A program made the translations under genes and the position numbers. Shown here in pieces: positions 1 through 10,760 of a stretch of 64,000 nucleotides of DNA. This stretch comes from Marchantia polymorpha subsp. ruderalis (taxonomy: Eukaryota; Streptophyta; Marchantiopsida; Marchantiales; Marchantiaceae): the NCBI GenBank assembly GCA_037833965.1, contig AP031354.1, forward strand, positions 8,720,001 to 8,784,000, written 5' to 3'. The notes beneath the pieces were generated by a model. The model had not been told where the DNA came from. It saw nothing but the letters and a program-made list of their open reading frames with translations, and ran no database searches. Positions within the stretch are counted from its first letter, which is position 1. Each line of letters starts with the position of its first letter.

Positions 1-109
1 AAACGAAATTTGATAATACAAATAAGTAATTTGTGTTATGATGTGTACCAGCAAGTAATTTACTATTCAAACACGCACCATAAAATTGGTTCTCGCTTAA
101 TTCACTTTC

Positions 110-237
110 AACTCAATATCACCCGAGATACTGCGCATAGGACTGTAAAGCTATTGAAGAGTGGATTCATTCCCTTTTAACTCAATATCACCCGAGATAC
201 TGCGCATAGTACTATAAAGCTATCAAAGATTGGAGTC
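110..237. repeat. Two-copy direct repeat, 69-bp period
   Basis: A block starting AACTCAATATCACCCGAGAT occurs at 110 and again at 179, and the match runs on for more than 50 bases with a few substitutions. The two copies are separated by a short non-matching spacer. No open frame crosses the block. It lies downstream of the 3' end of the minus-strand tRNA gene. I do not recognise the repeat family. Confidence 0.8.
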
Positions 238-378
238 ATAGGAGTGAATACATACAGTGTAATGAGAGCGAAGTCACCATGTGACCTTATCAGATAATTT
301 GATCACGAGCCAATTTGGACAGCCGTCGAAGCTTTGGAGAGAATCAGCAGTCGTCTCCGTCCACTTTCTCGCAAGAAC

Positions 379-383
379 AAAAA
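379..383 (-). terminator. RNA polymerase III terminator (T5)
   Basis: A run of five T residues on the minus strand begins seven bases after the tRNA 3' end. This is the normal Pol III stop signal for the tRNA-Arg gene. Confidence 0.8.
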
Positions 384-389
384 GCTGTA

Positions 390-463
390 CGATCACGAGG
401 GGATTCGAACCCCCGACCTTCAGATCCGAAGTCTGACGCGCTAATCCACTGCGCTACGCGACC
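390..463 (-). tRNA. trnR-UCG: tRNA-Arg (anticodon TCG)
   Basis: The minus strand folds into a complete 74-nt cloverleaf without an intron. The acceptor stem is GGTCGCG paired with CGTGATC (two G-U pairs), and the discriminator base is G. The D stem is GCGC/GCGC. The anticodon stem is TCAGA/TCTGA around loop CTTCGGA, which gives anticodon TCG and reads CGA arginine codons. The T arm has loop TTCGAAT. CCA is not encoded, as expected for a nuclear eukaryotic tRNA. CAA triplets lie just upstream of the 5' end, as is common at plant tRNA genes. An organellar origin is unlikely given the fit to nuclear Arg-TCG tRNAs. Confidence 0.96.
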
Positions 464-1169
464 CTTGTTGACTAAAATCAAATCCTTACAAATTTAGACT
501 AAACAAAAATAACAACTTTGAGAGGCCTGCTTGTCGCTTGAACCTGGACTGCGTTGATCTGCATCATATCTAACTACTTTGCACAAGAAAGAGTGTCAAG
601 AATGATCCAGCAGTTCCTTTCTCACGCTCGATTGGGAAGCTCATTTCTAGAAGAGCTGCCTTCTATTTCTATAGACCAACCACGCCGGGATATTTTCATA
701 CTTCGGTTGACCTTGGAAACTGTTCCCTTGGAAACAGTGGTATACATTTTACAACGGAAACGAATTAAGTACATGTCCGGATTAACAGCTCAAGAAATAT
801 GTCTGATGTCAATCTCATGGAACAATTTAATTAGGGAGTCTTATGGTCAGAGTAAGAACAACTTAGCTTTCTCAGTTACAAGAGTAATCTTCACCGGAGA
901 GCATGCCGCATACAGTACGGTATTACTTATCCTCGAAGCAAACACAGCCAGGAGTTGTATATACACGAATTGCGCTAGAAATACTCTGTGCAGAAGGTGA
1001 AGGCCCCATCCATGACCGATACTCTAAAGGCTGACGCAACAGTTTAAGCGAAGAACCAATCGTGCATTCAAAGTGAAAGGCAAAATATTACAATATTGGA
1101 GGCACATCCATAATTAGTAAGTGGATTCCTCAATTTATCTTACTATTTCTCAAGCTGAGAATAGTCTGG
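464..1169. other. Intergenic, no assignable gene
   Basis: A 148-codon open frame runs on the plus strand at 554-1000, but its product resembles nothing I know and has no recognisable domain or splice context. On the minus strand, about 1000-1030 reads for some 35 codons and ends in a Cys-containing tail. That piece could be a second exon of the small secreted candidate at 1170-1358, but the splice phases do not clearly match. Nothing else is seen. Confidence 0.4.
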
Positions 1170-1358
1170 CTAGTTCCCCATCCTTCTTCCAAAAATGGTA
1201 CTTTTACACGACACGTTTTCATATAACCTGCCAAAGAAGCCCTCAGAAATATCATCGTTGAATAGGAGGAGGTTCCTCTGATTAGCGGATATAACTAAAT
1301 GTAGCGCAAGTGCAAAGACCACCAAATTCGTCCTCAAAACCCATCCCTTTCCACTCAT
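1170..1358 (-). CDS. Possible small secreted protein (or first exon)
   Basis: A 62-codon open frame starts with ATG at 1356-1358 on the minus strand. Residues 1-9 are polar and basic (MSGKGWVLR), followed by a hydrophobic stretch (LVVFALALHLVIS) that resembles a signal peptide. A short mixed segment with one Cys follows. A possible donor occurs at the codon pair GGC AG|GTTATA, so this may be the first exon of a longer gene. The frame lies downstream of the stop of the QRICH2-like gene on the same strand. I do not recognise the family. The frame could be fortuitous, since it is short and rests only on the ATG plus hydrophobic core. Confidence 0.25.
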   Translation of the reverse strand: MSGKGWVLRTNLVVFALALHLVISANQRNLLLFNDDISEGFFGRLYENVSCKSTIFGRRMGN

Positions 1359-1932
1359 TCTCTTTGCTGGGGTTCTTCCTTCAGTCCGTCTGTACCAGGT
1401 ATTTGTGCCTTATGCCTGGTCATTGAGACCGCACTGTACAAAGAAGTGAAGTAGCAGCAATGCCTCATGGTGCTTCGAAAGCCTATATTTTTGTTCAAAT
1501 TAAACGGTGCACACTCTTTGCTGCAATTAGTCTGCAGACCTGCCTCAGCTTCGGATTATGAGTCAGGATTGCCGAACTGTGTATCACTCTACCTTGCTAG
1601 TCGAACGTTTGGACTACTTTACTGGATCATCCTCCCTCCTACAGTTGCTGATAGAAGTGATTCCAAGTCCAACTCATGTTATAAAAAATGCTCTAAATCT
1701 ACAAAAGGAAGTACCGCTGGCAATCATTTTTTCTCCACAATAATAAGAACTGAATCAGGTGGACCAGGTGGATGGAAGCATGCTACAAAACTTTGATAGA
1801 GGACGACAAATCGACCACAAAATGGATCAAATTGCTCCCGGACGTGCTTATCTGGCCAGAAATTCGGCTTCGCTGCCAATCTGCACCAGATCCATGACGA
1901 TGGAAGCTTAATATCACGAAAGTTTACTAACA

Positions 1933-4900
1933 CTACACGGCAGGCTTCCCTGCAGACAATCCTCGACGTGGAAGATTAGCATTGTAAGGGCTTTGGGCTG
2001 GGCTTTGCCCACCGAAACCCCCCATGCCACTCTTGCGCAACCGTGCTGAATCACCACCATTTTGACCTTTTGCACCTCGGAGCATTTCCGCAGTTGGAGG
2101 CGTTCGTGGAGGAGTTTGTGGAGGGGAAGGATCCCTTCTGATATTCTCCTGCGTTTGTAAACCACAAAATTGCCTCAGTGAAGCATCTGAGGATATCAAC
2201 TAGCGTACAATATCGGGAAGGATTGTTGAAACATGGTGAGACTACCGACGACCCTGGACGACCATGTTCACCTTGCTGATCGATTGTTTACAAGAGTCTC
2301 AAATGAATGAGTGCAAGTTCACTTTCCAAACAGTGTCCAGGAATTCTACATGGTTCGCACACAAACTCTCTAACTCCAAGTAGCAGCGATAGCCCTTGAA
2401 CTTTGTAAAATAGGATGACAGGTGTTTAATCGAGGAACTCACATTTGCAAAAATTCGCTCTGCTGACAGCATAGAAAGGTAGTTTCTCGGCATGACTCCA
2501 GTAGGCACGTGCTCTGCACGTAGAGGGTTGAGTTTCTGTAGAGGATGATCGCAGGACCTGAAGATCATTGACAAACATTATCAGATGGAACGAACCATCA
2601 CTTCAAAAGAAAAAGTCAGAACAAGCAATATGTTAGTCAGGATCGAGGTAGAACTGAGGTACTACTAGACAGATTTTAATACAAACTTTTCTACTACTGG
2701 ATTTTCTAGGAGCAACTCCATCTGCTTCTATAGAATCACCATCCTTAACATCCTTTTGAGGTTTTCCATCCTTCCCTGTCCTCCTTACACTAACATGCAT
2801 CGAAGATGAGCCGAATTTGGCTTTGTGTGGCTGCCAAACCCTACTTAATTCCTAATGTAAACAAGTAACTATTTATAATAAAAATTTGCAATAGAATTTT
2901 CCTTTTTTAAATTGATTTTTACTGCTAATGACCAAAAAAGCTAACGACGAGATTTACAATTACATCACTAACATACTGATTGAGTCACGAGCGATGCTCA
3001 AGACACCTACATACCCGATAATTCTTAGTTAGGAGCTGTATACGAGTGCTACATCTTGCTCTGTAAGACTGCTGCAGATATCATCAACATATGTCACGCA
3101 AAGTTTTTCACCAAAATTAACTTACATGCATTTGAAACCAAGAAGAGGTTTTCCGGACAACATGGCATTTTGAACTGCCTTGCTCTCCCTCAACAGCTTT
3201 TCTAGTCTCTGCAAAGCATAAAAAACTCTCCAGAAATAAATCATGATCTGCATCTGTTGACTGGTCATGGTTAGTCCCTCAAAGGCACCAAGGCAGTCAA
3301 GTATCAAAATCAGTAACCTTCAGCTTCGCTTAAAGCAGGTCAATAAGTATACTGCTAGTTCGCGCTTCTCCTGAGCAGCATCTATACGTTTTCCAGGAGG
3401 ACCTCAGACTTTTCTTATTTGTTCCTGAATGTTCATGAGACCACATCTCAAACCTTTAGACCAAAAGAGTCAAGAACGACGTGTAGTAAATAACACTGCT
3501 GACTTACCACATGAATGTTAGAAAGTCTAAAAGAAACTGAAAAGACACTGCTGCTTTTGAACGTTATGCAGGTACACTATATACAAGCTACCAGCATTCA
3601 GGATTAGAAACTTGCCGCTAAATCAGCCTTGTCTGCCTTGGTCTCAAGCCCTTCTTCCAAACTGGCAATCAATGCCAGATGTCTCTCCAGGTCTAAAGTC
3701 ACGTTCTCCATCTCTTTCACAAGCCTCGCTAATACTAGCATATTCTCTTTGGGTTCAATCTTATTGGCGTTTAGAGCATCCTGCGAGTTGAACCAGCCGA
3801 TAATGTGAAGTCTCACATTGGAATTGTCGGTAAAGAAAGGTTCCAGAACTGTCATGAGGAACAACTTGCTTGTCGTGAAAATGATAAGGGAAACTGCAGA
3901 TCAATCACATCTGAACAGAGCAGTTTGAAGACACAACGAGCAACCAGGGGTGGACTTACCTCCAATGCTCCAAGTGTCTCTTGATACCTGGTTCCCATAA
4001 CCATGCGTGAGGCTTCCTCAACGCTCCTGATTCTTAAAGATGAAACTCTATGAGGTCCCGGACCAGCTTCATGCTGTATTGCACGACTAGCGCTAAAAGT
4101 AGTACCTCTGTGTGCTTCCATTTGAGGATTCAGCAAATTGGGCGTAAGTGGAATAACATCTCCACTTTGATTTTCTGATTCTTGATCTGCAAATCTTACG
4201 GTGTCTGAGTGATGAGCACCACCAGATTCTGAGTGATGAGCACCACCAGATTCCGAATAACCATGAGCACCATATTGTTCAGTACCGGATCCATGAGCGT
4301 CTGCTCCTGGTGGTGCTGCTGCTTGCTGGGGAGGAGATGGAGGTGGGGGAGCTTGAGGAGGAGGAGGAGGTGGTGGAGGTGGTGGTGGCGGAGCATAAAC
4401 TGGTGGTGGTGGAGGTGGAGGCGCATATACTGGTGGTGCTGGGGGTACATATTGCATAGAATTCATAGAATTCACTGCAGCAGCCATTGTACCACTGGCA
4501 GCTGCAGCTTTTTCACTGGCACGCCGAACGTAATGCGCCTCTTCAGCTTTGGCAATTTGCTCCATGGCTTGCTGCATGGCAACAGCTGGATCGTGTGCTG
4601 GATCATGGCCGGCCATGATGAGAACGCCTTTGCCCAGAACGCCAACTTTTTCAACAAGCTGCGGAAGAAAAGGCGTTCATCAGCGGAACAATTCGAGTCA
4701 AATGCAACAAATGTCTCTGTAAGACCAGCATTTTAGTTTCATTCACTGACAGTCCTCTACGACTGATTTGCTTTTGAGTGTCTTACAAATACAATTTAGC
4801 TGCAAACGATAAGTCGAAAACAAATGACAGACGCTTACCTGCATGATCATCCTTTCATGACTTTTCAGAGTGGCCTTCATCTCCTCTCCCATTTTCTGAG

Positions 4901-7900
4901 TGGTTCCAACAAGACATGCATAAATTCTGACTGCTTTCAAGACGAATACAGTTCAATTACCAGACAAAAAAGAAGCTATTGCTACAGAAGCATTTTTAAG
5001 CGAGTAGTCAAGGTAGTCTACTGGATGAAATGGTTGAGAAGGACATGCATTAAAAAGCGTCTGCGCTACATGCGTATATACTGACGTGAATTGCCAGTTA
5101 GAGACCAAGCCGTGCTATAAGAGAGAAATACGTTTATCCTGCTTGGAAGCATTATGGATGATTCTGTTCTAAGGGTAGACCTGTACGAATCAATATTAAG
5201 ATTAACTACAACGTTTTTATCGGTATATAGCAATCAAGCATAGTATACCATTCCGCCGCCACCTTGCTGAAGTTCTGCCAAGGCATCCCTTAATGCTTGT
5301 AACTGTTTGCCATCTGCTTTACTGGCTATCAATACCTGGAAGAAGGGAAGACAAAGAATAGTCATATTGCTTGACATGATGCATAATTTCTTGCATTTTC
5401 ACGTCTATCTCTCCTCTCGGTTGAAAACAGGAACATATGGGAAAAAGAAAGCCACAATTTCCAGTCAACCTGACAACGAGCGCGCCCTAATCTCCGTGTG
5501 CACCGGTGAAAACTTAATGATTTGTTTCAGCTTGATAAGAAATAAGTTTCTGCCAATGAGATGTTGAAGAAATGACGAACTAGTATGTTAATCTCAATCA
5601 CTAGCTGCTTGATCAACATCGAATACTGATTTCTCTGCCTATAGTTACCCACCTCCAGCTGTAGAAACATGTCGGCATAAAGCATTATGCGATTTGCATG
5701 CTCGTTGACAACAAAAGTCACCTCCTCATCCAAACTATCCATGTCACCATGTATTGAAGCAACCGGTATGGAGACTTGCTCCGCTCTCTTAGCAAGGAGC
5801 ACAGCTAGGTCACTCCTCTCGGCCTGTACATACACTAACCGAGTGGCAATAATCAGGATAACCATGGCAAAACCGATTGTCAGCTCAGAGTATGGAATGA
5901 ACTCAGGTTGCATAATTTGGTTAAGGGTTTACCAACGAAGTTACAGAGCCTTGAAGAGCCTTGAGGTTATCACGCAATTCGTTGTACATATTGTTCAAGC
6001 TCTGCGCCACAATTAGGAAGCATTAGTTGAAATAGGACGCAATCTAGGGCTTGGGAAACCTGACACACGCGAAGGTATTATCAAAGAATGAGAAAATATA
6101 CCTCTTACAATCAACGCTGCCCGGACCTTCATTTCGAAAAGAGACCCACAGAACCGAGAGAAAATATCACGACGTTTCGGGATTGTACCGTTCAACTTTC
6201 AAAGAGTTTCATCCCACTACGCGTTGTTGTGTGGTCAAGCATGAATAAGAACCTACCTCCAATTCAGGAGGGCCTGTACCACCACCACCACCACCTCCAC
6301 CTCCACCTCTTCCGCCCTGCATACAAGAGGGAGATCTGATTGTTCATGAGGTGAATCATTTACCGGTAAGGGAGAAATAAACATTGAGAAATTCTGTATC
6401 TACATTCCGGTGCAGGACACGGATACCAGCGGTACAAGTATATTGTATCCTATAACGACTGTTTCTGAAGGGGTACATTCAAAGACTTCATAATGAAAAT
6501 GCCAAATTGAATTTTATGTTCTATGACAGAATTGGTTTCATAAGTTCTCCAATAGTCAAAGAAAAACTGCTTAGAGCTTTTGGCAACGTCTGAAGACTTA
6601 CCGCTCCACCGGCTCCTCCAGAACCATGGAATCCTTCACCAGACTTCATGTCCTCCAGAGGTTTGGTGAAAGTATTGTTCTCAAAGTCTGATCGAAGCGC
6701 CTGGATTTATGCACAATATATACTAAATCAGTAGGGAAAAAGGGAAATGTTGTGCTCGAAACCATGTAGGCCAGGCGATGTATGTTTTATACATACATCG
6801 CCTACATCGTTTCTACATATTCCTCTCTTTACAATCAAGCCAATCTCTCAATGGTCAGCAATAGTCTTACGCCGCTAACGATCCAGAAGTTTTGTATCTC
6901 AGAATTCTGGACAAAAAAGCTAAACCGTCGACGAACTCCAATACAACATTTGATGCTAGACAAGCTGAACCTCGTTCATATATCCCTAATACTGACCCGG
7001 CAAGCCTTTTGGATGGCTTCCAGATCCGAAGCTTGAGCTTTGGCTGTCTGGATCAACATCTCTTTGAGCGCCTCTATCTGCAACCAAGAACATTCTGAAG
7101 TTTCAAAAGTTCGGCCAAGAAGTTATTTTTGCTAAAATGAAAGAAAGGATGAAAGCGCTGAGGGTCAGAGTCGCTGAAAATTGTCAAACTCATAACTGTA
7201 AAACAGAAAAAAACGACCATTTAGGATGAATCTTCATCTCAGTGACTACCCAGAGTAGCTAAAGTTCTCCCACTAGTTTACAAGTATAAGTGCACAAACA
7301 AAAAAAGCTGTCAGTACTTCAATCCAAACGTTGATTCGTAAGCACTCGCGAATATTGACGTACTTGAGGCACATGAGACATTCCTGTATGGAAACTGTCT
7401 GAATATACATCCCACGCAATAAGGTAGATTTGGCCGACGTCAAGACATTTTGTGCAAAACCTGAAGTGTTGAAGTGTTGTTGACTTTAATGCTAATCTTG
7501 CGACAGAGATACTGGGATAATAGGTTCTTAAAATTTTCCGAAAGAAAAAATGTAAACAAACTTTGTCTGGACCGGGAAAATCACCAGGCAATTCTCAAAT
7601 GGGAAGATAGTAAGGATTTCGTACTTGAGATTCCAATCTTTTCAGTCTGTCACTCATGTCCGCAAAGCCTGAGTCCAAGGCTGCCAGTTTGTCTCCTGCC
7701 ATAGCACCGAAGGCGGCATCGTTGGCCGCCTGTTGCGCAGCCAATTGTTGGGCAGCCAAAGCAGCTGCTGCATCTTCTTCTGCATCTTCTTTCTCTCTCT
7801 CTTGCTCCTTACCCAGCAGGTCCTTCTGTATCAATGCTTGATTCACAAGCTCTCCTTCTAAGCCAGTGATACTACTATTTATATCCTTAGTCACGCCTTC

Positions 7901-9744
7901 CAGCGTGGACACACGAGGTGGAAGTGTAACCAGTTCACCTACGTCCATTTGCTGAAATCTGCATCCATTGTGTACCAGGAGGAATTGCGAGTTACATTGC
8001 GCCACAGTTTCTAGGACTTTACTCTGCTGCTGATTCTGGAGATCTCCTGAGCTCAGTAAGTCTTCATCATAGGGACGTAGATGCAGATTGAGCGGCTCTG
8101 CTCGTTGGTGCTCATACTTAAGGCATTAAGTAGGAACTACAAGAAAATCTGGTAAGACTACCGTACAAAGTCTCTTTCTGTACGTCTACGTTCATATCAT
8201 ATTCGAGACGACTTAGGTCCTGAATATGCGAGTAAACTGTAAACAATGGTTGCACAAGCTAAGTGCCAGCTTCATTTGTGTGTACCCTTTTTCTACTTGC
8301 TGCAGGCGCTCGTCGATCAATTTTGCCCAGTCTGCTTCCTCTCCTTTCTTTTCGCTGCATTCATTGGAAACCATGCTTTAAAAGGTCAGAACAGGCTGAT
8401 CCTCTCAACGGGATGGTAATTACACGGTATACTGTAGTTGTACAGTGTTGAAGCTGAGAGCAGCAAAGTTGAAGACTTACGTGAGGTGGGTGAGTTCTTC
8501 CTTCAGATTAGTCAGAGCTTTTGCCGCTTCTTCCGCTTTCTCAATGCGGGCACCCTGTATAAAATACGCATCCCTTTAAAAGGCAGAGACTCAAGCAGGA
8601 CTGGAGTCTGCAATGGAGCCATCAAGACTAACAACTGAATTTGAGGACCTTTCAACACGGTTGAAATTCGGTACTCGTCGTGCATTCAATCAAATTCCTC
8701 TTGTATGACGCCTACTAGTTTTCCGCCTTTGATCAGTGAGGAAGTTCTATCGCGACCAACGGTATCGATGTCCACGTGAAGTCTGAAGTGTGCTATCTTC
8801 ACTGATCTTCTATAGAATATGGCTTATCACGAACAGAAGTTAAGTGAGAAATCAGGGAGTAAGCAACAGACAGGTGACTCCACAGTACAAGCCTTATTGC
8901 TCGTTTTCAAAGAAGCTGCGGCACGTGAACTGCGCACCCCTTATGGAACAGTTCCTTGCCAAATTCCGAGGGCTGGGCAGAGATAGCCTCTTAGTGAAAC
9001 AGATGTTTAGGTAAATCGTCACTTGAGATACCTCAAGAAGAAGTGCACTACCAGTATCTTCTGAGCGGGATAAAGGAGCACGAGGAATTGAAACCTTGTC
9101 TGTAGGTCAGGATGCAGATGTGTCAGAACCGTGGGTTCGCGATGAGAAATAGCACAAAAGTTCATGAAGTTTAACTGGCTTTGAATTCATAGCTTTTATC
9201 CTTCTGTCAGAGCAGACAGAGCAGGTGAAGAACGATAATGACCGCAATGAGGTTCTAGTTCCACAGCCGTCGAAAGAGAAACTCTTCGAAGCGACAGGAG
9301 TTGAGAATGAACTGGCTTTTGAACTCGAATTTGCAAATCCAGGGAACGAATCGTGGAAACGGTGTCTTCGAAAAATAAAAACAGAACTCTCGGTGCAAGA
9401 ACGAGGAAGCAGGACTGAGTCCAAGCCGGACAAAGGGCCAACTGCGGCCAGTGTGCTCTTCCTTTCCTGTTTTTTTTTTCCCCCTTTCCGTAATAGATCT
9501 TCATTTTAGCTTTTCTTCTCCAGGCGCGACAGAAAAAGGGGAGGCAGGAAAGGGATAAAGGAGAGGCCTGATTTGCGATTCGATCGACCAGCGAGTGCAG
9601 CAAGAACTGCAGCTTGTCCCACTGCAGGGTACCCACGACCGGGATGTGCTGCACAGAGAGCACGTCCCGGATGGCGGCAACATCGTCGTGAACTTCGGAA
9701 GAAGCGACTGAGGTTGGAGTAGAGGGTTGAGTAGCATCCGCCAT
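1933..9744 (-). CDS. QRICH2/C16orf96-like (DUF4795) ciliary protein, 18 exons
   Basis: This is a spliced gene of about 940 codons. Minus-strand exons, in order: 9568-9744 (donor unresolved), 9032-9094 (tentative), 8481-8554, 8297-8354, 7625-8116, 6997-7077, 6602-6700, 6257-6316, 5933-6001, 5653-5823, 5249-5335, 4839-4895, 3960-4658, 3612-3780, 3353-3402, 3126-3208, 2443-2557 and 1933-2148. From the third exon on, every junction is GT-AG and the phases agree. The N-terminus holds the segment VLSVQHIPVVGTLQWDKLQF followed by LLHSLVDRI. This resembles the start of QRICH2/C16orf96 proteins (IPxxGVVNFxxLHxLLH). The middle is Ala/Glu/Gln-rich coiled coil (7625-8116), a run of ten Gly (6257-6316), and a Pro/Tyr tract (about 4300-4450). 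The end has LETKADKADL and KCMSCDHPL, matching the KAD and CLSCDRP motifs of DUF4795. In animals this family is needed for the sperm flagellum; a role in bryophyte sperm cilia is inferred. I chose the start MADATQPS; an in-frame region continues upstream. The first intron is the weak point. Confidence 0.8.
2633..2840 (-). other. Candidate alternative terminal exon of the QRICH2-like gene
   Basis: This open segment lies inside the intron between exons 3126-3208 and 2443-2557. A 3' splice site (AG at 2841-2842) leaves one base that completes the Met codon begun by the upstream donor. The frame then runs 68 codons, starting VWQPHKAKFGSSSMHVS and rich in Lys, Asp and Ser, to a TAA stop at 2633-2635. 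It has no good donor in the phase needed to rejoin the SCDHPL exon. It would therefore be an alternative last exon rather than a cassette. A second acceptor a few bases upstream also gives an open frame. It may simply be an open intronic stretch. Confidence 0.35.
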
Positions 9745-9849
9745 CGCTGCAGCCGCTGCCTGAAGTCCCGAAATCCGGAAACAGGAGTATGAATCAAATC
9801 TTGCGCATGACAATCGAAGCACAACAAGAACCGAATCCTCAACACCGTG

Positions 9850-10760
9850 CGGGTGAGCACTGCCGGTCAGGGAGAAAAGTCGCCTCTAACTTCTCGGATC
9901 TGGTTCAAATGCCGACCGTCAATGCATGCGCACGGCGAAGCGCGCGACGAGATCAAGATCAAGATTCGCGCGAGACGGACAAGCGGAGCGGAAGCAGCTG
10001 CAAATTCGGCACACAGCGCGGAAAAGCGCGTGCTCGATTGGCACAGGGGCAGGCTCGGCCTCCGATCGCCTCCTCATCTTCGCTCCGATTCACCGAAGCC
10101 TCGATCGCGTTGCGATGGCGGGGCTGGCGACAGCCTCCGAACGCGCAGAGGGCCGAGCACGGCGAGGGCGGAGGGGCTGCATTTCATGGAGCGTAGAAGC
10201 GTCGGCGCGAGGTAGTGGGAGTCATAAGCAGGCAGCGCAGTGCTCTTGATTCTCTGCCCCCACGCCTGCTCCACTTGCCATGGCGGGACTGCCTGCACTC
10301 TGCCACCTGTTCACCACCGTGCGATACCCTAATCCGACGGTCCATGATTTTATGGTTTGGATGTGAAGGACTGCCATCTAAACCCTCAGACAGGAAAGGT
10401 CAAAGCCCTTGATGCGCTCCCGCTCCGCTCGCATCGCTTGAACCTCCCATCCTCGACCTTCTCTTGCCGGTCACCTCCTCTTCCTTCTCCCCCTCTCTCT
10501 CTCTCTCTCGCTCGCGCCTTCGAGCCTCGGGCTCGGGCAGGGGCAGCCTCGTTTGCTGCCCGAGCGCGAGGCCATTCTTCATCGTCAGAGAGTGTTCGCA
10601 ATCTACCACTGACTGCCTCGTTGACAGCTCTTTCCCGTGGGCAGATTCCATGTCGCAGTGCGCTCGAGGCCGGATCGGTTGATTCATCACGTACGGTGGG
10701 CACAAAAGTTTGATCATGCACTCGATCGCAGTGGCCCCTCCACTCTTGGACATTGTTGCG
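9850..10760. promoter_or_regulatory. GC-rich upstream region of the QRICH2-like gene
   Basis: Base composition rises sharply here compared with the AT-rich flanks, and open frames appear on both strands at once, as expected for GC-rich DNA with few stop codons. A CT microsatellite lies near 10490-10520. The region sits just upstream of the minus-strand gene start at 9744, so it probably holds its promoter and 5' leader. I see no clear TATA box. None of the overlapping frames has recognisable domains or splice structure. Confidence 0.45.

Noticed and set aside
315-497. 60-codon plus-strand frame over the tRNA
   Set aside because: It is the antisense of the tRNA-Arg gene and its flanks; the tRNA fold explains the sequence.
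2960-3070. Additional short exon between the KCM exon and the SCDHPL exon
   Set aside because: The KCM and SCDHPL exons join directly in phase and restore the conserved motif; a frame through 3017-3060 gives no matching exit phase without stops.
4233-4736. 167-codon plus-strand frame rich in Trp and Arg
   Set aside because: It is the mirror of the proline codons of the minus-strand exon 3960-4658; the spliced gene explains it.
7952-7975. Possible intron with GT and AG ends inside exon 7625-8116
   Set aside because: It is 24 bases long, too short for a plant intron, and the frame reads straight through it.
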